Positions 11,844 through 21,822 are shown, numbered from the stretch's first letter. The stretch: DNA of 64,000 nt from Oxalobacter sp. OttesenSCG-928-P03 (GCA_030269625.1 JAJDFZ010000003.1:24055-88054), one strand, 5' to 3'. The notes: generated by a model from the sequence alone, not told the origin. Made by a program: numbers and translations.

Positions 11844-12638
11844 ATGCGTGATCTTTTGCTTTCCGGAAAAACCTCTTTCAGCGCGCGGGCGCTTTTTGTC
11901 GGTAACCGTCTTGACCTGCGTATCATGGAGGAATCCGAGACGCTCGCATCCAATCCGCTTGCCATCCGTGCGGAAAATGGTATTGCTGTCCTGTACCGTC
12001 ACGGCGTGGCGGTTTTTTTTGGCGTGGATCCGCTTTATGAGGCTGTGGTAAGGGAGCGGCTGAAGTCTCTTGTCGGCGAGCCTTACGATGATCCCGAGAT
12101 GGAGGAAATTACCGTTCGTGTCGACCCGACAGAGCGCGAGGGGATGCGAGGCAATACCGTATTCATTTCGGAGGTTTCCGTTGAGCGCTTGCAGATTATT
12201 GCCGATGTCCTGGCGAAAAGCATTGTGCTGGCAGAGTATGAGGCAAAAATTGCCCAGAATTTTGATCGGATTGAGCCGCTTGCCAAGAACATGGAGCATT
12301 CCGGCCGTATCAGCGGGACAGCCAAGGAGTTATTGCAGAGCATCGGTGCAATGCTGCTTTCCGAACACCTGATGGTTGGCCGGGTCAACATCCCGGAAAA
12401 ACCGGAAGTGCTGTGGGAAAATCCGGCGCTTCAGGGGCTGTACAGCCGCCTGGAGGATGAGTTTGAGATACTGGAGCGGCATGTCGCGATGGAGCGCAAG
12501 CTGAACCTGATTTCACGTACGGCGGAAACGCTGCTTGATCTGCTGAACAATCGTCATTCCATTCGCCTGGAATGGTACATCATCATTCTTATTGCTGTTG
12601 AGATCGTCCTTAGCCTCTATTCCATTTTCCTGAGCTGA
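11844..12638 (+). CDS. RMD1/YagE (DUF155) family membrane protein
   Basis: 264 residues. The family is recognised from the LYRHGVAVFFGVD segment near residue 50, the acidic EEITVRVD region, and the C-terminal pattern DLLNNRHSIRLEWYIIILIAVEIVLSLY, which includes a single transmembrane helix in the last 20 residues. Eukaryotic members (Rmd1, RMND1) are mitochondrial inner-membrane proteins linked to mitochondrial translation; bacterial members have no settled function, so none is assigned. Most of the protein should be cytoplasmic and tail-anchored. It begins 17 bases after fur and converges with the CBS gene. Confidence 0.8.
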   Translation: MRDLLLSGKTSFSARALFVGNRLDLRIMEESETLASNPLAIRAENGIAVLYRHGVAVFFGVDPLYEAVVRERLKSLVGEPYDDPEMEEITVRVDPTEREGMRGNTVFISEVSVERLQIIADVLAKSIVLAEYEAKIAQNFDRIEPLAKNMEHSGRISGTAKELLQSIGAMLLSEHLMVGRVNIPEKPEVLWENPALQGLYSRLEDEFEILERHVAMERKLNLISRTAETLLDLLNNRHSIRLEWYIIILIAVEIVLSLYSIFLS

Positions 12639-12665
12639 ACTTGCCGCCGGAGGATTTTCGGGCGG

Positions 12666-13079
12666 TTACAGCTCAGGTTTGGGCAGCATGGTCTTGATCA
12701 GGTCCCGCCAGCTGACAATGCCAACCGGCCTGAACTCATCATCCACAACCGGAATACATGAAATCTTGTGCGTGTTAAAGAGTGCCGCCGCATCGCTGAT
12801 GGAGTCGTCCGGCTTGAGGGTGATGGGTTTGCGGGACATGATCTGGTGAACCCGTTTGTTAAGCGTGGCCAGATCGCGATAGGTTACAACCATGGTTCCC
12901 AGGTTGGGACTGATTGACTTGAGAAGGTCGCGGTCAGATACAACGCCAAAGAGCTTGCCGTCATCAATCACCAGCAGATGATGAAATTTGGAGTTGTCAA
13001 AAATTTCTTTGACCAAAGACAGCTTGTCATCCATTTCAACGGTAACGACAGACCTTGTCATGATGTCCCTGATTTTCAT
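12666..13079 (-). CDS. CBS-domain pair protein
   Basis: 137 residues made almost entirely of two CBS repeats (about 7-60 and 78-133), each with the DIMTR or IMSRKP lead-in and the VIDDGKLFGVVSDRDLL or VVDDEFRPVGIVSWRDLI core. Such Bateman modules bind adenine nucleotides and regulate partner proteins. There is no attached catalytic or transport domain, so the target is unknown. It lies downstream of the amidohydrolase on the same strand but with 170 bases between them, which carry palindromes. Confidence 0.85.
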   Translation of the reverse strand: MKIRDIMTRSVVTVEMDDKLSLVKEIFDNSKFHHLLVIDDGKLFGVVSDRDLLKSISPNLGTMVVTYRDLATLNKRVHQIMSRKPITLKPDDSISDAAALFNTHKISCIPVVDDEFRPVGIVSWRDLIKTMLPKPEL

Positions 13080-13110
13080 TTCACCTCTCTTTTTTCTAAT
13101 TGCCCGTCCG

Positions 13111-13131
13111 ATCAGGCAACGTTTGCCTGAT
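13111..13131 (-). repeat. hairpin and inverted repeats upstream of the CBS gene
   Basis: ATCAGGCAA and its exact complement form a 9-base stem with a 3-base loop, 32 bases upstream of the CBS-gene ATG. A second, wider inverted repeat (CGTTTTATGT at 13067+100, that is 13167-13176, and ACATAAAACG at 13216-13225) lies further upstream. On the plus strand the first hairpin is followed by a T-rich stretch; on the minus strand it would fall in the leader. It may be an operator or an mRNA structure. Confidence 0.5.
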
Positions 13132-13249
13132 GTTTCTTTCTGGATAGATTTATACCAGAACCTGCTCGTTTTATGTGAAAAATAATCAGAAATCGGGGTG
13201 GTTTTTCCCGGTTTTACATAAAACGGCCGCTTTTTACTCTAAAAATCAC

Positions 13250-14449
13250 TCAGCGTGATGCATTGAGAAATTTTTCTGCCAGCCTGACCCAGTAGCTCAT
13301 GCCAAGAGGCAGGATACGGTCATTAAAATCAAAGCTGGGATTGTGCAGCCGGCATGGGCCGTCGCCATGATTCGCTTCCCGGTGCTCTCCGTCGCCGTTG
13401 CCGATGAACACATAGCAGCCGGGTTTTTCTTCCAGCATGAATGAAAAATCCTCTGCTGTCATGGTGGGCAAGGCGTCGCGGACCACATTTTGTTGTCCGA
13501 CCAGTGACTCCATGACTTCAATGGCGAAGGCGGTTTCAGATGGATGATTGACGAGGGGGGGATAATTTCGCTGGAAATCAAATTCAACATGGCAGTTGAA
13601 CGCAGCTGCGGTATGTTCGGCAATTTCACGCATCCGGTGCTCGATCAGGTCCAGTACGGGCGTTGTAAAGGTTCGCACAGTCCCGGCCATCATGGCTTCA
13701 TCCGGCACGACATTGAAGGCGCTTCCTGTATGGATCTGGGTAATGGAAAGTGCCGCGGTATCAACGGGCGCCTTGTTGCGGGTGATGATGGTTTGCCATG
13801 CCTGGGCGATCTGCACGGCCGTCATGACAGGATCAATCGTGTGGTTGGGCTGGCCGCCATGTCCCCCGCGTCCGCGGATGGTCAGCGTAAAGGTATTGCT
13901 CGATGCCATCATCGGCCCGGTCCGGACGGCAAATTCACCGGCGGCATAATCCGGCCAGTTGTGCATCCCGAAAATGGCATCAACCGGACACTGGTCAAAA
14001 AGCCCATCTTTGATCATGCGGACAGCACCGCCATAACTTTCTTCTGCCGGCTGGAAAATCGCGTAAACCGTGCCATCAAATTGGCGTGTTTTTGCCAGGT
14101 GAATGGCGGCTCCCAGCAGCATGGCGGCATGCCCGTCATGACCGCAGGCATGCATTTTCCCCGGGTGGCGTGATGCGTGGCCAAAACGGTTCAGTTCCTG
14201 CATGGGCAATGCATCGATATCTGCGCGCAGGCCGATACGGCGTTTGCCGGTACCGTTTTCGATTTTCCCGATGACGCCGGTTCCGCCCAGGCCGCGTAAA
14301 ACCGTGATGCCGTTTTTTTCCATTCGGGCCGCAATCAGATCCGCCGTGCGCTGTTCTTCATAGGCGACTTCCGGGTGGGCGTGAATATCGCGGCGGATAT
14401 CCTGTATTTCTGACAAAAAGGCAGGCGAAAAATCAATGAGTTGTGTCAT
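13250..14449 (-). CDS. M20-family amidohydrolase (hippurate hydrolase-like)
   Basis: 399 residues from the ATG at 14447-14449. An open frame continues to 14977 but overlaps the ClC gene and is not coding there. Features of the M20D amidohydrolases are clear: LHRD-like RRDIHAHPEVAYEE near the N-terminus, the metal site MHACGHDGHAAMLLGAA near 100-116, the catalytic glutamates in QPAEESYGGA, and the lid-domain GRGGHGGQP motif. Relatives hydrolyse N-acyl amino acids such as hippurate, acetyl-diaminopimelate or indole-acetyl amino acids; the substrate cannot be fixed from sequence. It starts 8 bases after the ClC stop. Confidence 0.9.
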   Translation of the reverse strand: MTQLIDFSPAFLSEIQDIRRDIHAHPEVAYEEQRTADLIAARMEKNGITVLRGLGGTGVIGKIENGTGKRRIGLRADIDALPMQELNRFGHASRHPGKMHACGHDGHAAMLLGAAIHLAKTRQFDGTVYAIFQPAEESYGGAVRMIKDGLFDQCPVDAIFGMHNWPDYAAGEFAVRTGPMMASSNTFTLTIRGRGGHGGQPNHTIDPVMTAVQIAQAWQTIITRNKAPVDTAALSITQIHTGSAFNVVPDEAMMAGTVRTFTTPVLDLIEHRMREIAEHTAAAFNCHVEFDFQRNYPPLVNHPSETAFAIEVMESLVGQQNVVRDALPTMTAEDFSFMLEEKPGCYVFIGNGDGEHREANHGDGPCRLHNPSFDFNDRILPLGMSYWVRLAEKFLNASR

Positions 14450-14457
14450 AACGTGGT

Positions 14458-15858
14458 TCAGCTTTCCCCGGCAGGGTCGTCGGGCGATGATGTTGTGCGT
14501 TTTTTCTTTGGCGAAGCAGGGTAGGCATATCGCTGTGCCAGCGCATGATACAGGGGAACCGGGCTGATAAAGCGCGATACGCCGCTGGCGATCAGGGCCG
14601 TTATCATGAGCGAGAGCAGCATGTGATTGCTTCCCGTCATTTCCATTGTAATGATAAAGGAAGTCAGGGGGGAGCGTGTGACGCCGGACAAATAAGCCAC
14701 CATAACCAGGATGATGATGGCGCCATGCGGTGCGATGGCCGGCAGAATGGCTGACAGGGTGTCGCCCAGGCCTGCGCCGACAGAAAGGGTGGGCGCAAAA
14801 AGGCCGCCAGGAATGCCGCTCAGTGTTGAGAGCAGCGTGGCGAAAAATTTGCAGATCCCGTAATACCATACAAAAAGACTGCCATCCGCTTCCAGTGTCA
14901 TCCTTGTCGGCAGGTAGCTGGTGCCGAAAGTCAGGCCATTGGTCGCCAGGCCGAGAATGGCCACCAGCAGGCCGCATATGGCGGCAAAGACATAGGGGCT
15001 CTGGTAGATAAAGGTTCTCAGGCGCTCAGGAACCAGAAAGGTGAATTTCTGTGTCAAGAGGCTGAAAAGGCCGCCTGCCGCACCGCCGACAATACCGCAA
15101 AGAAAAATCGCGTATACGTGCTGTGACAGATCCAGTATGACATTGGTTTTGCCGAAATAGGTATAGTTGCCCTGTATGCCAAGAGAGATCAGGCCGGCAA
15201 TGATTACGGTCAGCAGGGTTGAGCTGTGGGCATTGAAAGGATATTTCTTGTTCAGTTCTTCAATGGCAAACATGACGCCGGCAAGCGGCGTATTGAATGC
15301 CGCGGCAATACCGGCGGCACCGCCTGCCAGGACAAGGGTGCGGCGATGCTCGGCTGTCTTGAATGGGCCATACCCGTAAAAAGCATGGCTGATGGAAGCG
15401 CCAATCTGGACGGTTGGCCCTTCACGCCCGATAGATGCACCGACGACCAGTCCGCTTAACAGCATGGCGATCTTGCCGAGAAGATTGCGTACGGAAAGCA
15501 GGTTGCTTTTCTTGCGGTCATCCGGATCGTCAATGACGGCGATGGTCTGGGGAATGCCGCTTCCCTGGGTTCCCTGAAAAAAGCGGTTTGTCAGCCAGGC
15601 AAAAAGAGCAAAAGCGGCAGGAACCAGAACGAGAAGCCACCAGTGCAGTTTTTCCTGCAGCCAGAGGTTGGCTTCGTTGGCATAGTCACTGGCGATAGCG
15701 ACGCCCACACCGGTCAGGCCGATCAGTGCAGAAGCAAGAAGCCAGATGACGATGTGTCGCCATGTGTCCCGTGTCCGGTCAATGATGCGGTTCGACGTCT
15801 GGTCCTGCTCTTCAGACGGTGTGTTTTCCGTGGGTTCCTCTGGTGCCGCTGATGACAT
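14458..15858 (-). CDS. clcA: ClC-family chloride channel/antiporter
   Basis: 466 residues, close to E. coli ClcA (473). About ten hydrophobic segments are visible. All three selectivity motifs are there: GSGIPQ near 105, GREGPTVQIG near 145, whose Glu is the gating glutamate of exchangers, and GGLFAPTLSVGAG near 345. It should sit in the inner membrane exchanging Cl- for H+. The N-terminus is acidic and hydrophilic (about 30 residues), and the C-terminus ends in a basic Ser/Lys tail. The gene is directly followed by the M20 amidohydrolase and separated from groEL by a terminator. Confidence 0.9.
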   Translation of the reverse strand: MSSAAPEEPTENTPSEEQDQTSNRIIDRTRDTWRHIVIWLLASALIGLTGVGVAIASDYANEANLWLQEKLHWWLLVLVPAAFALFAWLTNRFFQGTQGSGIPQTIAVIDDPDDRKKSNLLSVRNLLGKIAMLLSGLVVGASIGREGPTVQIGASISHAFYGYGPFKTAEHRRTLVLAGGAAGIAAAFNTPLAGVMFAIEELNKKYPFNAHSSTLLTVIIAGLISLGIQGNYTYFGKTNVILDLSQHVYAIFLCGIVGGAAGGLFSLLTQKFTFLVPERLRTFIYQSPYVFAAICGLLVAILGLATNGLTFGTSYLPTRMTLEADGSLFVWYYGICKFFATLLSTLSGIPGGLFAPTLSVGAGLGDTLSAILPAIAPHGAIIILVMVAYLSGVTRSPLTSFIITMEMTGSNHMLLSLMITALIASGVSRFISPVPLYHALAQRYAYPASPKKKRTTSSPDDPAGES

Positions 15859-15944
15859 GTGCAGAAAAAAGTTAGGTTTTTACCTCAATTCTCAATTATA
15901 GGGGATGCGCCGGAAATGACGAAACGGCGCGGGCAGAAGGCATG

Positions 15945-15979
15945 AAAAAACCCGCAATGCGGATGCACTGCGGGTTTTT
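15945..15979 (-). terminator. intrinsic terminator downstream of groEL
   Basis: AAAAACCCGCA and TGCGGGTTTTT form a strong GC stem flanked by A and T runs, 29 bases beyond the groEL stop on the minus strand. The flanking runs make it potentially bidirectional. Confidence 0.9.
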
Positions 15980-16007
15980 GTCAGGATTGCAGCGGTCAGG
16001 CGATGGA

Positions 16008-17684
<1,677 letters not shown>

Positions 17685-17713
17685 TTATTTATTAGTTCGG
17701 GCGTGGCCGGGAT

Positions 17714-18004
17714 TTATTTCTGAACGATGGCCATGATGTCGGACTCGTGCATCACGAGCAGTTCCTCGCCGTCAACCTTGACGGTCTGACCGGCATAGCG
17801 GCCAAAAAGAACATTGTCACCGACTTTGACATCCATCGGCAGAACCTTGCCTTCCGGGGTAATCTTGCCGTTGCCGACCGCCAGCACTTCACCCTGGTCC
17901 GGCTTTTCTGCGGCGGTTTCGGGAATCACGATGCCCGATGCGGTGGTTTTTTCCAAGTCCATGCGTTTGACAATGATGCGGTCATGTAAGGGACGAAGTT
18001 TCAT
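17714..18004 (-). CDS. groS: co-chaperonin GroES
   Basis: 96 residues from the ATG at 18002-18004. The frame extends to 18115 but the true family start is [15 protein letters not shown]. The mobile loop ([21 protein letters not shown]) that docks on GroEL spans about residues 15-35, shown here as two overlapping pieces EKTTASGIV and PETAAEKP. A typical dome region [21 protein letters not shown] follows. It caps the GroEL ring. Transcribed first in the operon; the 5' leader carries the CIRCE operator. Confidence 0.99.
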   Translation of the reverse strand: MKLRPLHDRIIVKRMDLEKTTASGIVIPETAAEKPDQGEVLAVGNGKITPEGKVLPMDVKVGDNVLFGRYAGQTVKVDGEELLVMHESDIMAIVQK

Positions 18005-18130
18005 AACAATAATTCCTCTTAATACATTAATAATGGTTAACAAGTTCCAATGGCAGCGAATCATGGATGGTTGGGCTATCTTTTCAGCCCGGTGTTTCGT
18101 TGCGCTGTTATGCAAAGGCAGGAAGGATTA

Positions 18131-18157
18131 TTAGCACTCCCTGCCATCGAGTGCTAA
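18131..18157 (-). promoter_or_regulatory. CIRCE operator (HrcA binding site) of groESL
   Basis: TTAGCACTC, nine bases and GAGTGCTAA form a perfect copy of the CIRCE inverted repeat. It overlaps the transcription start predicted from the adjacent promoter and lies about 130 bases upstream of groES. CIRCE is bound by the HrcA repressor, which loses activity on heat shock; hrcA itself is not in the window. Confidence 0.95.
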
Positions 18158-18185
18158 GTATATGGGCGGTTCTTCCGGATTTCAA
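18157..18185 (-). promoter_or_regulatory. sigma-70 promoter of groES-groEL
   Basis: Read on the minus strand: TTGAAA at 18185-18180, a 17-base spacer, and TATACT at 18162-18157. The -10 hexamer overlaps the first base of the CIRCE element, so HrcA bound there would block initiation. The match to sigma-70 is near-ideal; I do not see a sigma-32 type -10 (CCCCAT). Confidence 0.85.
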
Positions 18186-18339
18186 GAGATGACGCAAAAT
18201 TGTTTTGCCCTGATGCCCCGGGCAGAGGAGGCTTATGTAGCCTGGAGCAGGGAAGATGATGCCATCAGCGGCGGAAAAGGACTTTGCTTTTTATTAAGAA
18301 AGATCGGCCTGGGGCAGCAGGCGCAGCGTTGAAAGCAGG

Positions 18340-18609
18340 TTATCGCTTTTTGATATCCGCTATGGGTATGCGCATTTCGCACCCGGAGGGTTGAGCAGGA
18401 TCAGCGCAGCCATTGCAGGCGGCGCAGCCCGCATTTGCCGATGTGGCGGTTGTTTTTGCCAGTTTTTCACCCGGCCGGCTCCAGCCCGTGATTTTAGCCA
18501 GTGGCATAAAGATACGGCAGGTCAATCTCCCGAAAAGGCGTGGTGCCATATGTCTGAAAACAATAAGGGCTGCAGCGGCCAGAATGAAAAAGACGATGGT
18601 TTCCTGCAT
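18340..18609 (-). CDS. small Cys-rich membrane protein linked to FeoB
   Basis: 89 residues from the ATG at 18607-18609, which is only 2 bases after the feoB stop. A longer frame reaches 18711 inside feoB. It opens with one hydrophobic helix (ETIVFFILAAAALIVF) and later has a cysteine cluster CAACNGCADP and a further Cys (SGCEM). This resembles the FeoB-associated Cys-rich membrane proteins and DUF6587-like proteins found after feoB; a metal or electron-transfer role beside the Fe2+ channel is often suggested but not proved. Close spacing implies co-translation with FeoB. Confidence 0.75.
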   Translation of the reverse strand: MQETIVFFILAAAALIVFRHMAPRLFGRLTCRIFMPLAKITGWSRPGEKLAKTTATSANAGCAACNGCADPAQPSGCEMRIPIADIKKR

Positions 18610-18611
18610 GG

Positions 18612-20516
18612 CTATCCTCCCGTCAAAAAGAGGCTGATGCGATAAGTGATAAACGATGCCGCATAAGCCAGCGCAAAAAGGTAGAGTGTCATGATGGCGG
18701 CATATTTCCACGAATTGGTTTCACGTTTTGTGACAATAATCATGGGAATGCATTGCGGGGCAAAAACATACCAGGCGAGGAGGGAAAGGGCGGTTGGCAG
18801 GCCCCAGCTTGCCGCAATGACAGCGGAAAGCGCTGTTGAGAGTTCATCGCCCGTGGCTGAGAGCGCATAAACGGTTCCCAGTGCCGCAACGGATGCTTCG
18901 CGGGCAGCCATGCCGGGAATGAGTGCAATGGAGAGCTGCCAGTTAAAGCCGATGGGTTCAAACAGGTATTGCAGCAGGTGGCCGAGTTGTCCCGCAAGAC
19001 TGTATCTGATAGCCGGTTCGGTGGCATTATCAGGCGCCCCGGGGAAGCTGGAAAGAAACCAGAGCAGGACCATCAGGGCGAGAATGATCGTACCGGCCCG
19101 CGTGAGGAATATTTTTGCCCGTTCCCACAGGCCAAGCAACAGGTTGCGAAGGTTGGGCCAATGATAGGCCGGCAATTCCATCATGAGGGGCTGATACTGG
19201 TTTTTTCCGACAAAGATTTTGATCAGCCAGGCAATAATCATGGCGGCAATGATGCCGCTCATGTACAGTCCAAACAGCACCAGGCCCTGCATATTGAACA
19301 GGCCGACCTTTGTATTGGGTATGAAAGCGCCAATGACAAGCAGATAGACAGGAAGTCTGGCCGAGCATGTCATGAGCGGAGCGATCATGATCGTGGCAAG
19401 GCGGTTACGCGGATCGTGAATAGTGCGTGTAGCCATGATGCCCGGAATGGCGCAGGCAAAGCAGGAAAGCAGCGGGATAAAAGCCCGCCCCGAAAGGCCG
19501 ACTGTGCGCATGATCCGGTCCAGCAGGAAAGCCGCTCTGGGAAGGTAGCCGGATTCTTCCAGAACCAGGATAAACAAAAAAAGGATCAGAATCTGCGGCA
19601 GAAACACTACCACGCTGCCGACACCGGCAAGAATGCCATCAATCAGGAGACTTTTGAGAATACCGTCTGACAGGAAACTGCCAAGAAAGTCTCCAATATG
19701 TTCTACTCCGCTTTCAATAAGTTCCATGGGGAACGCTGACCAACTGTAAACCGCCTGGAACATCCCGAAGAGGATCGCCGCCAAAACGAGATAACCGAGA
19801 ACCGGGTGAAGCACGATCGAGTCAATACGGTTTCCCAGCGTATCGGTTGCCGGGGGGGTCTTGATGACGGTATTCAGGATGCGATTGATGGTTTCGCGGG
19901 CATGCTCTTTTGCGGGGGGATGCGGCACAGCAGGCGGTTGCCCGGATAATGCTGCCGCTTGCTGTTCAATGCCGGCAATAAGCTCATGCATGCCTTCAGA
20001 GCGAATGGCCACGGTTTCAACGACAGGCATATTCAATTCGGCGGACAGCTGTTTGGTATCAATGTCCAGGCCGCGTTTTCTCGCAATGTCCATCATGTTC
20101 AAAACGAGAATGGCCGGATAGCCCAGTTGCCTGACTTCGAGTACAAGCTGGAGGTTGCGCCGCAGATTGTTGGCGTCAGTTACCAGCACGACCATATCAA
20201 TGGCGGCATCTTCCTTTCGGGTTCCCAGAAGCACTTCCCGGGTGATGATTTCATCAGGCGACAGGGTGCTTAAGCTGTAGGTGCCGGGAAGATCAATGAT
20301 TTTGCAGGGGATGTCCGTCGAGACCAGAAACCCTTCTTTCCGCTCAACGGTGACGCCGGCGTAATTGGCAACTTTCTGGCTGGCTCCGGTCAGACGATTG
20401 AAAAGCGCAGACTTCCCGCTGTTGGGATTGCCTACCAGCGCGATAGATATCATTCGCGGTTTATCAGTCCTGGAGGTGTCGCCGGATTCAGGTGCCTGGG
20501 GTATCCTGGGTGACAT
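18612..20516 (-). CDS. feoB: ferrous iron transporter FeoB
   Basis: 634 residues from the ATG at 20514-20516, overlapping feoA by 29 bases; an ATG at 20453 (MISIALVGNPN) is an equally possible start and gives 613 residues. The N-terminal G domain has G1 GNPNSGKS, G2 threonine in YAGVTVERKEG, G3 DLPGTYSL and G4 NMMD. The rest is the polytopic membrane part with two Gate regions (LPQILILFLFILVLEESGY and the SCFACAIPGIMATR motif with its conserved cysteine). It is shorter than E. coli FeoB (773), lacking much of the C-terminal extension. It moves Fe2+ into the cytoplasm. Transcribed with feoA. Confidence 0.95.
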   Translation of the reverse strand: MSPRIPQAPESGDTSRTDKPRMISIALVGNPNSGKSALFNRLTGASQKVANYAGVTVERKEGFLVSTDIPCKIIDLPGTYSLSTLSPDEIITREVLLGTRKEDAAIDMVVLVTDANNLRRNLQLVLEVRQLGYPAILVLNMMDIARKRGLDIDTKQLSAELNMPVVETVAIRSEGMHELIAGIEQQAAALSGQPPAVPHPPAKEHARETINRILNTVIKTPPATDTLGNRIDSIVLHPVLGYLVLAAILFGMFQAVYSWSAFPMELIESGVEHIGDFLGSFLSDGILKSLLIDGILAGVGSVVVFLPQILILFLFILVLEESGYLPRAAFLLDRIMRTVGLSGRAFIPLLSCFACAIPGIMATRTIHDPRNRLATIMIAPLMTCSARLPVYLLVIGAFIPNTKVGLFNMQGLVLFGLYMSGIIAAMIIAWLIKIFVGKNQYQPLMMELPAYHWPNLRNLLLGLWERAKIFLTRAGTIILALMVLLWFLSSFPGAPDNATEPAIRYSLAGQLGHLLQYLFEPIGFNWQLSIALIPGMAAREASVAALGTVYALSATGDELSTALSAVIAASWGLPTALSLLAWYVFAPQCIPMIIVTKRETNSWKYAAIMTLYLFALAYAASFITYRISLFLTGG

Positions 20517-20778
20517 AAATCATGGATGCCTCAAGGCGTCTCAAGGCAAATGTAGCGTTGCCGACACGTACAGCCATCGGGTCGCGTCCGGGAAAGGATT
20601 CGGCAACAATCGAAATTTTTTCTCCCTGAAAAAACCCCAGTTCCATGAGGCGGGAACGGACAAATTCCGGTCGATTGGCGTCGGCGTCAGCCAATCCCAT
20701 AATCGTGGCCGAGTCGCCTTTTCTCAGTTGGGCCAGATTACAGATTTTTTGCAGTTGGGCGTCAGGTTTAAGGGTCAT
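20488..20778 (-). CDS. feoA: FeoA-family SH3-like protein
   Basis: 96 residues. It has the FeoA beta-barrel pattern: LAQLRKGDSATIMGL, then RSRLMELGFFQGEKISIVAESFPGRDPMAVRVGNATFALRR, shown here as the pieces RLMELGFFQGEKI and RDPMAVRVGNATFALRR. FeoA is a small cytoplasmic partner that stimulates FeoB. It leads the feoA-feoB-Cys protein operon and its stop lies within the longer version of feoB, so translation is probably coupled. Putative Fur boxes lie about 80-130 bases upstream. Confidence 0.95.
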   Translation of the reverse strand: MTLKPDAQLQKICNLAQLRKGDSATIMGLADADANRPEFVRSRLMELGFFQGEKISIVAESFPGRDPMAVRVGNATFALRRLEASMIYVTQDTPGT

Positions 20779-20860
20779 GTTTCAGTATCCTGCTTTTTGT
20801 GGCTGTCCAAAACAGATTGTCATGTGAAAAATACGGGCAGCCAATACAATTACTGTAAAT

Positions 20861-20907
20861 GGTAATGATTCTTAATAAAAAAAGCAATGAAAATGAAAAC
20901 GATTCTT
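20861..20907 (-). promoter_or_regulatory. tandem putative Fur boxes and feoA promoter
   Basis: Two 19-base windows, 20861-20879 and 20889-20907, match the Fur consensus (GATAATGATAATCATTATC) at about 12 and 13 positions. On the minus strand TTGCTT, a 17-base spacer and TACCAT form a possible promoter within the same stretch (about 20886 to 20858), so Fur would cover it. Matches are partial and were counted by eye; the function of the neighbour (Fe2+ uptake) and the presence of fur make the reading credible. Confidence 0.55.
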
Positions 20908-21072
20908 GTTTGAATGTGTTTCTTTTTGTAAAGGCTGTACAAAAGGCCCGAAAGAATCCGAAACAAACGGGCAATTTTAAGGTAGAGGCAGTAAAATACT
21001 CACTTTGCTGAAAAGTGGCTGGAGGCGGCTGTCGGGTTTGCCGCAGCCTGTTTTTATTCTTTCAGGTAAATC

Positions 21073-21822
21073 ATGGATTGGTGGACAGAATTTTTTAATA
21101 ATCCTGCCAGTCAGTGGGTCTGTATTGCGATCAGTCTGCTGATCATGGTGGCTTACGAGATCTTTCTGGTTTTCGTGGGCAATGCGGCGCCTTACCGGAT
21201 TGCACAGCGGACTCACGCGCGGATGCGGGCAACCTGGGTTCGCAAGATCATGGCGCGTCCTGGCACAGAGGTTGTTATTGTCCAGACCTTGCGCAATGCG
21301 CTGATGGCGGCCAGCTTCATGGCTTCCACATCCATGCTGGCATTGATCGGCATGCTGACCTTGAGCGGGTTGGGAGATACGTCCGGACACTGGAATCTGG
21401 CTTCGCTGTCGGATCTGACCACCAGGCTGATCGAGATGAAGCTGGTTTTGCTGGCACTGGTGTTTTTTGCTTCTTTTTTCTTCAATACCATGGCGGTGCG
21501 TTTTTATACGCATGCGGGTTACATGATTTCGATCGGTGTCGGCACAGATGATCCCTGGCGCCGCTCCGTTGCCATTGCCTACCTGAACCGGGCCGGCTTC
21601 CAGTACAGTATTGGTGTCAGGGCCTTTTTCTTTTGCTTTCCCGTTATGGTCAGCCTGTTCAATACCTGGCTGATGATGCCAACGACGGTTTTTCTTGTCT
21701 TTTTGCTTTATCAGTTTGACCGGATTCCTTTTGTCAGGCCTGACGCCAGGATTGATGTGAATCCCGTGGCGCATCGGGGAGAAAAGCAGGAGGCGGATTC
21801 AACGGAAGGTCTTGACGGATGA
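21073..21822 (+). CDS. DUF599 family membrane protein
   Basis: 249 residues with about four hydrophobic segments (near 15-35, 75-100, 123-142 and 190-230). The DUF599 signatures are present: TLRNALMAASFMASTSMLAL and AYLNRAGFQYSIGVRAFFFCFP. It should be an inner-membrane protein of unknown function. Its stop overlaps the dacB start in an ATGA, so the two are translationally coupled and might act together at the envelope. The 5' spacer to feoA (about 290 bases) holds the Fur boxes of the divergent operon; no convincing promoter for this gene stands out. A long antisense frame over this gene is a shadow. Confidence 0.8.
   Translation: MDWWTEFFNNPASQWVCIAISLLIMVAYEIFLVFVGNAAPYRIAQRTHARMRATWVRKIMARPGTEVVIVQTLRNALMAASFMASTSMLALIGMLTLSGLGDTSGHWNLASLSDLTTRLIEMKLVLLALVFFASFFFNTMAVRFYTHAGYMISIGVGTDDPWRRSVAIAYLNRAGFQYSIGVRAFFFCFPVMVSLFNTWLMMPTTVFLVFLLYQFDRIPFVRPDARIDVNPVAHRGEKQEADSTEGLDG

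Noticed and set aside
12639..12665. Possible terminator between the RMD1 and CBS genes
   Set aside because: Only a short CCGCC/GGCGG pairing and no T-run on either strand.
14450..14977. N-terminal extension of the M20 amidohydrolase
   Set aside because: The extra residues overlap the ClC gene, lack family similarity, and the family start MTQLIDFSP lies at 14449.
20977..21774. 265-codon minus-strand frame opposite the DUF599 gene
   Set aside because: The plus-strand reading has membrane segments, the family motif and an ATGA coupling to dacB; the minus reading is His/Arg/Gln-rich shadow.
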